Notes under the pieces: model-generated
What the model was told of the DNA's origin: nothing
What the model saw: only the letters and a program-made list of their open reading frames with translations
Databases searched by the model: none
Translations under genes and position numbers: made by a program
From: Sipunculus nudus
Taxonomy: Eukaryota > Annelida > Sipuncula > Golfingiida > Sipunculidae
Reading direction: 5' to 3'
Length of the DNA stretch: 64,000 bases
NCBI GenBank assembly: GCA_026874595.1
Contig: CM049308.1
Span: forward strand, 11,561,501 to 11,625,500
In this document: positions 47,123 through 57,754 of the stretch, piece after piece
Layout: every line of letters starts with the position of its first letter
Numbering within the stretch: position 1 is the first letter of the stretch

Positions 47123-47833
47123 ATGAATAGATGGAAAGAAAAGAACAAAGCAGAGTTGGTTAACACAAAGGGCATCTCAATGCCATGGTTTGTAAAATTA
47201 TATCTTAAGTTGCCATTACACTTATTGTTCAGTGATTCAAAGTTTTGTTTCTTTCCTGGACACACAGACCATTTAATCAAGAAGTGCAGCGAGAGAGCCA
47301 GTGGGCAAAATACAAAACCACTTGATTTATTCACTGGGCCAAGGTTTCCCATGAGACCTTGCTATTGTTTATTACAGTGTCTGCCTGCAGTCAAACCTGT
47401 CTCTTGCTTCTCGTCACGACACAACTTTAAGGCTGAAGGCCAAATTATAAGCAGAATAGTCATGAATAGACTGGTGACCTCTGGTGGACCAGTTGTTTCC
47501 AGACAATGCACAAACAGTGTGGTAACATTAAAGCAATTTGTAATTTGGCTGTTGAAGGATATAGAGTACTATAATCTGTTCCACAAAGGGGTGCCAATTG
47601 AAATGTGGAGATATTTTCATAAATTTGCAGTTCTGTTCCAAAAAGTAAGCTGCAATGATGAAATGAGGCATTGGGCCAAATTGACCAAAATGAAACCAAA
47701 ACCATACCTTGCAAAATATTTTACTCATTCAATGAAACCAATAACTGAGAGAAAAGTCTATTTTTTACAACATCCTAATCCCTCTTCTGAAGGTCATGGT
47801 CACAGGTCACATGATCAAATGAAACACACTTAA
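47123..47833 (+). CDS. Longest plausible ORF, 236 codons, unknown function
   Basis: A single ATG-to-stop frame with an in-frame stop two codons upstream. The product is basic and Lys/His-rich, with a hydrophobic aromatic stretch at about residues 22-44, a cysteine group at 80, 82 and 86, and a His/Ser-rich C terminus. I recognise no domain, signal peptide or transposase motif. A rough independent-base estimate gives far less than one such frame expected by chance in the window, which argues for selection, recent origin or a mobile-element remnant. Against it, opposite-strand frames of 66-84 codons overlap it (the local sequence is stop-poor), base composition is unremarkable and no promoter or splice sites are evident. 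Confidence 0.25.
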   Translation: MNRWKEKNKAELVNTKGISMPWFVKLYLKLPLHLLFSDSKFCFFPGHTDHLIKKCSERASGQNTKPLDLFTGPRFPMRPCYCLLQCLPAVKPVSCFSSRHNFKAEGQIISRIVMNRLVTSGGPVVSRQCTNSVVTLKQFVIWLLKDIEYYNLFHKGVPIEMWRYFHKFAVLFQKVSCNDEMRHWAKLTKMKPKPYLAKYFTHSMKPITERKVYFLQHPNPSSEGHGHRSHDQMKHT

Positions 47834-47834
47834 A

Positions 47835-48355
47835 AGCTTTGATTGGTTGTTTAGTGTTATAAATATTCTAAAAAATTTAATTGTCAAAGTGAGGATGATT
47901 CCTCATGACAGAAGCCATATTACTTGGTTAAAAGGTTTAATAAGAACCAGAGGGTTGTAAAAAATTGATGCTGGTTTTTTTGGAATGAGGTTTTCATCTC
48001 ATACTAGTTCTTTAGTTTTAAATCAGCTTTAGTCACACACTGTGTGATAATATTTGAGTATAAGAGAATAATCAGCAAATTTTAATGGGCACCAAGCCAT
48101 CTACTGGTGGAACAGACTATAGTACATATAACATCATTCAAGGTTATGTAAGTTCATCAATAGAACAGGTTCTTCTGTCCTTTATGTTATAACAGTCCTT
48201 TGCAATGGTCATAAGAAATAAATCTGACAGATTTCAGGTATTTAGGTTATGCTGCTCATTTGGCATGGACATTATTTCATTTGAATTTAACACATGTACT
48301 GGACATTGGTCAGTCTATCAGTGTCTGTGAAGTAGGCACTTCTGTGTCCATTGGT
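47835..48355. other. AT-rich non-coding stretch
   Basis: Nothing recognisable before the large minisatellite. Confidence 0.5.
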
Positions 48356-48357
48356 AG

Positions 48358-50250
48358 ATTAGATTATGGACAACATGGTTTATGAGAAGAAGACTGGATC
48401 TTGTGATGTATGAATAGGGAGAAGACATTTTACCTTGTGGTGCATAAACTGTTGCCAAGATTATGGGCTGTGATGAATGAGTAGCAGACAAGATTATGGA
48501 CAGTGTGGTTTATGAGTACTTAGTTGATAAGATTATGGACATTGTGGTTTATGAGTACTTAGTAGATAAGATTATGGACAGTGTGGTTTCTGAGTAGTAG
48601 ACAAGATAATGGACAGTGTGGTTTATGAGTAGTAGACAAGATTATGGAAAATGTGGTTTATGAGTACTTAGTAGATAAGATTATGGACAGTGTGGTTTCT
48701 GAGTAGCAGACAAGATATGGACAGTGTGGTTTCTGAGTAGTAGACAAGATTATGGACAGTGTGGTTTATGAGTACTTAGTAGATAAGATTATGGACAGTG
48801 TGGTTTCTGAGTAGTAGACAAGATTATGGACAGTGTGGTTTCTGAGTAGTAGACAAGATTATGGACAGTGTGGTTTATGAGTAGTAGACAAGATTATGGA
48901 CAGTGTGGTTTCTGAGTAGTAGACAAGATAATGGACAGTGTGGTTTATGAGTAGTAGACAAGATTATGGACAGTGTGGTTTATGAGTACTTAGTAGATAA
49001 GATTATGGACAGTGTGGTTTCTGAGTAGCAGACAAGATATGGACAGTGTGGTTTCTGAGTAGTAGACAAGATTATGGACTGTGGTTTATGAGTACTTAGT
49101 AGATAAGATTATGGACAGTGTGGTTTCTGAGTAGTAGACAAGATTATGGACAGTGTGGTTTCTGAGTAGTAGACAAGATTATGGACAGTGTGGTTTATGA
49201 GTACTTAGTAGATAAGATTATGGACAGTGTGGTTTATGAGTAGCAGACAAGATTATGGACAGTGTGGTTTATGAGTACTTAGTTGATAAGATTATGGACA
49301 GGGTGGTTTCTGAGTAGTAGACAAGATTATGGACAATGTGGTTTATGAGTAGTAGACAAGATTATGGACAGTGTGGTTTATGAGTACTTAGTAGATAAGA
49401 TTATGGACAGTGTGGTTTATGAGTAGTAGACAAGATTATCGACAGTGTGGTTTCTGAGTAGTAGACAAGATTATGGACAGTGAGGTTTACCAGTAGTAGA
49501 TAAGATTATGGACAGGGCAATGTATGCCTTGTAGTAGACAAGTTTATGGACAGGGCAATGTATGCCCAGTAGTAGACAAGATTATGGACAGTGTGGTTTA
49601 TGAGTAGTAAACAAGATTATGAACAGTGTGGTTTATGAGTGGTAGACAAGATTATGGACAGTGTGTTTTATTAGTAGTAGACAAGATTATGGACAGTGTG
49701 TTTTATTAGTAGTAGACAAGATTATGGACAGTGTGGTTTATGAGTAGTAGACAAGATTATGGACAGGGCAATGTATGCCCAGTAGTAGACAAGATTATGT
49801 AAAGTGTGGTTTATGAGTAGTAGACAAGACTATGGACAGGGCAATGTATGCCCTGTAGTAGACAAGAATATGGACAGGGCAATGTATGCCCAGTAATAGA
49901 CAAGATTATGGACAGTGTGGTTTATAAGTAGTAGACAAGATTATGGACTGTGTGGTTTATGAGTAGGAAGCAAGATTATGGACATTATGGTGTATGAGTA
50001 ATAACAAGATTATGGATAGTGTGGTTTATAAGTAGTAGACAAGATTATGGACTGTGTGGTTTATGAGTAGGAAGCAAGATTATGGACATTATGGTGTATG
50101 AGTAATAACAAGATTATGGATAGTGTGGTTTATAAGTAGTAGACAAGATTATGGACAGTGTGGCATATGAGTATAGTACACCAGATTGTGGACAGCGTGA
50201 TATATTAGTAGAAGACCAAATTATGGACAGCACTGTGAATAAGCAGCAAG
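48358..50250 (+). repeat. Large 35/39-bp minisatellite, roughly 50 units
   Basis: The basic unit begins GATTATGGACAGTGTGGTTT and ends either (A/C)TGAGTAGTAGACAA (35 bp) or ATGAGTACTTAGTAGATAA (39 bp). Variants include GATAATGG, GATATGG, AGCAGACAA and, in the 3' part, units with GGGCAATGTATGCCC in place of the GTGTGGTTT segment. Units decay at both edges (48358-48470 and 50160-50250). Longer-period repeats of 322 bp and 104 bp are described separately. Unit lengths are not multiples of three and stops are frequent, so it is non-coding. There are no unique spacers, so it is not a CRISPR array. Confidence 0.97.
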
Positions 50251-50339
50251 CAGACTGTATTAAGGATGGTGTTTTGTACAAGAAATAAGCAACATAACAA
50301 GCTGGTACTGAGGAAGCAGGGAATTTCATGAACATACAA

Positions 50340-50675
50340 GAAATAGACCAAATGATGATATATATGATGAAAGTGTGATGACATGTGGTTGATATTAAAG
50401 ATTATGAGCTCAAAGGGTGTATAATGAATTTGATTTAATTAATTAAGTTATGATTTCTCTGTGTGGCTGGATACAAAAATTTGTCTATAGATGAGGATTC
50501 TGATTTCAAATTATACTTTGCAGAAGGTAAATCACATCCATTTCAGATAAATATCATTTTTTAACTTCAACTAGTATAAAATTACCTCGACAGAATGGAA
50601 TCCTTTTAAATGAATGTGTAATTATTTTCCTTGCTGCCGACAGACAATCCTGATTATCAACATGAAAACTGGTAG
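50340..50675. other. AT-rich non-coding stretch
   Basis: Nothing recognisable apart from TTTAATTAATTAAG near 50433, a homeodomain-type AT core. Confidence 0.5.
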
Positions 50676-50679
50676 CATT

Positions 50680-51130
50680 TACCATAAAGATGTCATTAAT
50701 TTCATGAACATCACAATGCTAAAATTTACCGCCCTTATTAGCTCACACAAAAGCCTCGCGTGATAATTCGCGTACTGTAATGAAATGGATAGGGTGCCAT
50801 GATGAATGCCAGACCTTCAGGGGATAATAAATAGTTCCTTCTCACAATCATGTCTGCGATTTGGTCGACAGAAATACAGGGGTGCTAAAAAAACGAGCCC
50901 ATTTGATGTGAGCTCTGATGCCGCAAAACCCATTAGGGGGCGCCAGCCATCATGACTCATTGTTAAATAAGCCATTATGCCACTTATTCATCAGACAAAT
51001 CTATTCCCATAATGCTGCGGGATCAACTGTCCACTTGACCATTTACAATCCACATCGCCACAACATTCGCTACTTGAGTATGAACATCTGCTGCCACTGG
51101 AACACCTGTACTTTTCCGGGACTAGTCCGC
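50680..51130. promoter_or_regulatory. CpG-richer unique patch, possible regulatory element
   Basis: About fifteen CpGs lie in 440 bp (CCTCGCGTG, TTCGCGTAC, GGGGCGCC, TGCGGG). It lies close to the large minisatellite but shares no sequence with it. No recognised open frame; the 72-codon plus frame at 50918 has no known domain. Confidence 0.3.
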
Positions 51131-51134
51131 ACAT

Positions 51135-52940
51135 AATCCTTTGCACTTTACAAGGAACTTCTTCAAATATTTATTATGTCCTTCACCTTAGAGGCCACTG
51201 GGAACTCAGCATGAACTTCCACGAAATCATAATCTGTCATCACCGACCAGAACAAACCAAGGTTAATAGTCAAGTAAACACTCCAAAATTACTTTTATTT
51301 CACTATGTAAATTCTTTTGTTGATTATCATGTTTGATATGCAAAAATTAACATTTGCACAAGATCTGGCAATTTTTCAGTGGTATATAAAATATTATAAA
51401 ATATTTTATGTCATGCGTGATATACAGTCACCTATTAGTTAAATATTTTTTAACCAGATATACAATCATACATATTATACATAGTACAATGAATTTGGCT
51501 AATTATTAAGACAAGATATATAATCAAATATTTATCACACAAATATTGGTTTCTTGTTAAAACCAAATTGGTTGTCAGATATAACACAATACTTTTAAAA
51601 ATATATGACAGTTTGAAGGAGAACGCAGTAAGACAATGAATAAATGAATGGTAAATCACCTTCAGCCTTACTGACCATATTTTATTTGGAATCTATATAA
51701 ATGAGAGACATCTGCCATAAAACCTTGTATTATAATCTGAATACTCCCACACCGTGACCTGATAATCAGTTTTCTATGGCTGCCTTAAGGATCAATTCTG
51801 TGAAAGCCTGCCACTATTAAAGAAAACCCTCCAGACAAACTAGTTTTATCGTAGTAAAACCTGAATTCTGCCACATAAAAAGCCCTTTTTCCAATTATTA
51901 TTATCCTATGAGATGGGACCGCAGATGATCCACACGGGTTGTTTTGTTGTACTGAGTTGCATGAGATTTGGAGGCTCACTGGCGCCTGTTACAAGCATGG
52001 AGCGGACAATAGTATTCTACCACCTCAACAATACACCCAGACACCTCTGTCCCGCGGCTGTGACAGTATTGGCCTTTCCTACTATGTTAGTGTGTATACT
52101 CTTTATATATTTATACTTATCAGGAATTGAGGGCAGACATACCACACACAAATATGACACCCCTGTCTCCCCAATGTTAACAACACTGTATACATGTTTT
52201 GACCAAGGATTTTATCCTAGTAAAGATGGTTATATGTTCTGATCCACTCAGTTAACATAAGAGCAGACATGTAAACAAAAGTATGTCACAGCATATCAAT
52301 ATTATTATTAACTGCATAACAATGGTACCTGTTCCATTTCCCATACCTGCTTTTGTTCATTCTTTTTCAGTGAAGGAAGAAAATAACCCATTCTTCTTTA
52401 GTAGAAGGAAAAAAAGAATAGCCTGGGAATGACAGCAATACAGGATATGTTTGTCTCTTTTTTATGGTTACAAAGCTAAACTATGAAAGAAAAAGTTTCT
52501 TCAACAGTTATATTGCATGTCTCCTGTCAAATCATTTATGCACTTTCCCCTTAACTCGACCTATATCACCAATATCTGGGCAAAATATTAACCCCCACCA
52601 GTCTCCAAGAATATAATTCAAAACTTCAGACCTACATATTACATATATAAAACCCAGCTCCGATATAAAAAGTTCATATATTGAATGTGTTACATCAGAA
52701 GTATTTGTTAATGGACTTTAGTTACTGTGATATTTCAAAAATATTTTTAAGTAATATTGCTTTCTGCTGGAGATAGAAATTGACAGTTTTCAGTATTACA
52801 TGACTGTATTTCATAGTTCATGTGTCATGTTCTTCTAATTCATAGATATTAGTTTGTGGTGATAATCCATTTGATATTAAATCTATGCCAGTATTGGTAA
52901 TTTATTATTACCAGAAGTAAAAATATCAGTAGAACTGAAT
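51135..52940. other. Non-coding stretch
   Basis: AT-rich at 51280-51650. Slightly more complex at 51910-52240, where overlapping small plus frames have no recognised domain. Confidence 0.5.
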
Positions 52941-52948
52941 TTGTATTA

Positions 52949-53115
52949 CCTCGATCAGCCAAGGATGTTATGTTTTCACCAATGTTAGTTTGTTAGTTTG
53001 TTTGGCTGATAGCAGGATTTTACAGACAGAAAACTTCTACAATTATTTCAGACACTTCATTTCAGAGGGGTGGGGCAAAGACTTAGGGGAGGTCAAATCC
53101 ATTTTTTTATAATAC
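52949..53115 (+). repeat. Interspersed repeat (GATCAGCCAAGGATGTTATG type)
   Basis: ACCTCGATCAGCCAAGGATG followed by TTATGTTTTCACC, a TTAGTTTGTTAGTTTG run and GCTGATAGCAGGATTTTACA recalls a repeat family widespread in aquatic animals, from memory only. Its layout parallels 57326-57743 (ACCTCC..CAGGATG, then a GTTGGTTG-type run). Limits are approximate. Confidence 0.5.
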
Positions 53116-53119
53116 CAGA

Positions 53120-54265
53120 TAAAGGAAGGGTCCAGTACATGATTGTTTTGCATTTGCATATGTGAAAACTCTACTGAACTCCACTGGTCCTCAGCAGGGT
53201 ATAAAACAGCCTGCAGCATGGATCTGCCTGCAACTACAAATAGTCTGAAAGCTAACGTTCAGTAACTATAAGTCAATACATTATGACCGGAATAATTGGT
53301 GCATGGTTATCACAGCACAGTGCAGGACTTTCACTGTGGTGGGAACCCATTAGCTTCTTCAGTGACCATTATATAGCAGTTATTCATCCTGAGGCCTTCT
53401 TTAATCCTCATCTGTCAGTGGCACAAGACATTTCTGAAGGGGACCTGTGACAGATCATCAGTGGCTGTTGATGCCTCCACTGATTTATCCATGATGTATA
53501 ATAAGAGTGGTTGGGTTTTTCACAGGTTCATTTTCCTGGATGAGGTTCCAGGGTTATATTCAATGTAAGTGTTTTATTGCATTTTGAACCAAGGTTATGA
53601 AATACCATATTCAATAACCACTAAAAGGCAAATTCTTTAAACTGAAGATATGTTGAGATTTAATATATTTTCAGATACAAATAAATATTCTTATGAGTTA
53701 AGTCATGTTTAATATTTATAGAAATTCAAGCTAAAAACTGATTAAGATGTATTCCATGTGGATATGTACAGGAACATGAATACAACTATAACGTCCAACC
53801 CACAAATGAAAATGAAGTCAAGATAAATTGTCCATTGACAACCATGTCTACTATAACCCAGGATACAGACTGTTCAGATTAGCTGAAGGTTTGAGGTTAT
53901 TCCACAGCTGTTTTGCTGGGAGTTGCGGATATACTCTCAAAGCCCCATGGAAGTGCTGATCTATCGTGTGGTTTACATGCATGACTATGTTCGGATTGAT
54001 CCAAGGACATCTGGTCAATAGAGAATGAAGTCCTGTACACATCTCTTACCCAGGTGAAATCTTGTCGATAACTGAGTTTATTTCTCCCATCAATACAGGA
54101 ACCAAACAAATGACAAGGTCCCCCGAAGCGATCATCTTATGAACCTAAATTCAGTCAACTGGGCTTCTTTTTGTTATGTTAATGCTATAGATATAACCAG
54201 AAAATGAATCACTGCCCAAGACATTATTCCTCTTAACTTTTTTTGGACAATAATAAAGCTCACTG
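53120..54265. other. Non-coding stretch
   Basis: Nothing recognisable. Two overlapping minus frames at 53851-54109 lack known domains. Confidence 0.5.
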
Positions 54266-54274
54266 AAATAATTA

Positions 54275-54451
54275 CAGTAAAACCCACCTTAACAATCACC
54301 GTATTTTAGCAACCACCACAAAATAACTACCACTTTTTCATGGTATTCAATTCTTTTTTGCTTTTTATATCACACCTGCTCAGATGATCACCTCAAAATT
54401 GCAACCACTTTATCAAGTTCATGTTAGTAGTCATAATTTTTGGTTTCACTG
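54275..54451. mobile_element. 177-bp pogo/Tc1-like MITE
   Basis: The left end CAGTAAAACCCACCTTA and the right end (reverse complement) CAGTGAAACCAAAAATTA are imperfect inverted repeats flanked by TA (54273-54274 and 54452-54453). The inside carries AACAATCACC and AGCAACCACC words near the left end and GCAACCACTT near the right. It has no coding capacity. Confidence 0.65.
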
Positions 54452-54454
54452 TAC

Positions 54455-57315
54455 ATGAGATCTAAATTCTATAAATATATGGATTCTGTTTGCCTCAAAC
54501 CCTTTTTAATTGATACTGTTCAGTATTACTACTATATTTTTTTCATACCCTCATGTCCTTCTGATTTTGCTTTGAAAATTTTATTGGTTACATTTCAAGG
54601 GAAACAATTATTTTGTAGAGTACAGGATTATAGGACCTAATTTTCATCAGAGTAATTAAATACCTACTTTACACCTTAATTCAGAAACAGAATTATTTGA
54701 AAATATGAGAAATCAGTCAATATTTTACAGCATATCAGACCCACTTATAGTGATCAAGGTCATTGGTAAAGCAAACACAGCCTCAGTTGACAGCTTCTGA
54801 TTGGATGATGTCATGTAAACACTCTAAAAAATATAACCAGCTAAAACTAAGATGGCTGGTCATGCAGGGACACATCATACCTACCAGATCATTGTGAAGG
54901 GAAAAAAATGTTGTGAAACATTAAACTTGGGATTTATTGTAAAATTCTTAATTGCCATAATGGGTTGTCACCTCCATATTTAGTTTTCTAGTAAATAATT
55001 AAAAATTATAAACTTTTAAGAAAAATATCTACAAAACCGGTGGACAGCAGGCCGTGAAACGGACTTTACTTATATTTTATTTCTACAAAAGGTTACCCCC
55101 TGCAGGAAAGATTATCAGAATCTGAAAATATCCATGTCTGCAACAGAAGATAATTTGATATTTACTAACTCCATGTATCTGTGTATTCTTGTTCCATATC
55201 TCCATGACAAAATGTAAGAAAGGGCCAGCCTATTGCAGAAAATATTAAGTGATTTGATAGGTCAATGTCATCCTTATTCTTATTATTTTAAATTGTTTCT
55301 TTTTCTCCTTTGATCATAAAATTCCTTTATCTTAAAAGAAATTTTCCAGCACAACCTCTTCTCTCTTCTAGATTATAAAATTCTTTTTTTTTTCTTTAAC
55401 TTTAAGACTATGTTTTTATTCTCCACCGAGGCTCTGTTGACATGTCAACTTTTCCTCCAACTTAATAGGAGTTCAAACTGGGTACCTTAAAGCATTAAAT
55501 TATTAATTTTAATAATAGACCATTAAAGGCCCCAGGTCACAGATGTTTAATCTGGAGCTTTATTTCATGCATTATAACAAAATATCGGTCACTTTTCACC
55601 TGATGGGTAAAACTTTCTTCCAAATTGGACCAGTATGATGCCAGTATATGGTCTAATACAGCAGACGCTTCTGATCGAGACACCTTTTTCACAAAGGGTG
55701 AAGTGTCATAAGACTATAGAATATAATCAGCTCAGGGTGAGGCATGAAAAAAGAGGAAGATGCCTTATATGGAAAGTCCATGATAATTTTGTAGAGTCCC
55801 CAACTCAATATCATCACAAGGGTCAGACAGGGTCTGCTGTCCATTACGAGGATCCTTGCTGTAGGCCCTGAACCAGCATCAAAGCTAGACTGTGGAACAG
55901 CATGAAAAGTAACTGTTATAAAAGGTTGTAACCCTGATATTGCAAGTCCCCTCACAGCCCGGGGAAGTAAACTCTGCTAAGTCCTATAGAACTTTTGATG
56001 TGTGTGGCCCTCACAGATTCATACAAGTTTGGGGTAAGATCCATTTAATAGTCTCATATTCATGAAAAACCAAGTGGGAAAAGGGATTTTATCGATATAC
56101 ATCATACCCAGAGGGGGTCATGTTTGACAGGTTATGAGGAGGATTCCGACCAGAGTGGGACCGTGTCTTTTTATCAGGTCATTAAGGCAGCAATGTCCAG
56201 ATCTACATGAAAGAAAACAATAAACATCAAACTAATATTAACATAAACACTGTCTGATAAACAACATACCACAGCCATGAACATAATTTCCATGTCAAAA
56301 GAAACTTGTTTTTTCCCCTTTTTTCATATTTTGCTCAACAATTGATCTCAAGGTTATATTTGCAATTGTTATCTTCTAATAAAGCCTTTGAATAATATTA
56401 ACTTTATACATATACAGATCCAATAAAAAGCCCAGTTTTTCAAGCATTGTTCATGTTTCACACAACACTCTTCAGTGTATTTTCTACATTACTTTTTAAC
56501 TGTAATAAATATCATCACAATTAAATACTGAAAACTTTTGTTAAAAGTTTCACTTTCATATTATTATGTCTTTTTAAAAAAAAGATGGCAACATAATCAA
56601 TATAGGGGAATGATCTGCTAATTACATCATATCAAATAAATTAATATGGATTTATTTTTAATAAACACTTCCTCTAACTGGCTATATATAACCTACTGAA
56701 TACAGTTTTGACTGTTCTGTTATTTACATCAACACTGTCCACAATCCCATCAGGTAACTGTACCCTTTGACTTAGTCAGCAAAGTGAGACCATAAAATGC
56801 TGTTGTTATACTGCAGCCCATAACATCACAATCTTGTTTCTCCTAAAATTATCCATTTATCAATGTCTGGTTCCTTCACAAATTCTGATTTATCATCAAT
56901 CAAAATGGACTTGTGCCTTCCACATTGTGAAATCATTCATAGTCTCGCACTTCCTCATTTGTTACTTTATCAATTTAGATTTGGCCCTTCTCAAACCACC
57001 CATGATCACTGTGGACTTGTTCAACCTTACTTATTAAATTTTATGAGTCCTGTCACTGACCTTACCATCAATAATGCATTACATATAGTCTGGTCTCTCA
57101 CAAAAAGTCGTTTCTGTTTCAAGATAATATATCATGCTGTCTCAGCTGACATGAGGCAAATGTCAAGAAATTTTTTAGCCAATATGCAACTCAAGTAAAA
57201 TGGGGTAAAAATGATTTTATTGGCGTTTTGTATATGTTAATTATCATTATGGAAGTGCTAATCATGTTATATTGATAAATTTCAAGAAATAAAACCACAG
57301 AAAAATAGAACAAAG
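54455..57315. other. AT-rich non-coding stretch
   Basis: Opposite-strand frames of 78 and 88 codons at 55635-55955 overlap each other and have no recognised domain. A 111-codon plus frame at 56863-57198 is likewise unrecognised. The part at 55640-56170 is more complex than its flanks. Confidence 0.45.
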
Positions 57316-57325
57316 ATCCTGTTAC

Positions 57326-57743
57326 ACCTCCAGCAGGATGCATAATGTATTGTATCTGGTTACTTGGTTGGTTGTATGTTAACCAATTTACTGAAAAAGT
57401 TATGAATGGATTTTCTTGAAATTTGTAAACACTGGGTTACATCGAAGGAATAATCGATTATATTTTGTTAATATGAATCATCATAATATGTATTTCCAAG
57501 GACTCTTTACAGATGCAAGCAACATGTTTGTCCAGGGTGCAAGATTCATTCATTGGTTTGTATTTGTTTTTGCAGGCAGAGCTGCCCTGAAAAAGTGTAA
57601 TGTATCCATCAAGCTGGTGAAATATTTCTAAGGGCCTGGATTCTTGGACTTGTTTGACCTGGGTCCTGGTAATATTTTGGATCAGGTGATACAGAAAGTT
57701 GGTGGTGGTATATAAATATGTGGTCTCTGACAGCTTTCTAGTT
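57326..57743 (+). mobile_element. Interspersed element, CTCCAGC..AGGATG type
   Basis: Starts ACCTCCAGCAGGATG, followed by ATTGTATCTGGTTACTTG, GTTGGTTG, AACCAATTTACTGAAAAAG and TTATGAATGGATTTTCTTG. Its right part has TGGTGGTATATAAATATG and CTCTGACAGCTTTCTAGTTC. From memory this matches a very common repeat of marine animals. The frame at 57416-57631 is within the element and has no recognised function. Confidence 0.55.
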
Positions 57744-57754
57744 CAAACCTTACA

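Noticed and set aside
48358-50250. Regular repeats resembling a CRISPR array
   Set aside because: Units are contiguous with no unique spacers, and the window is eukaryotic in character.
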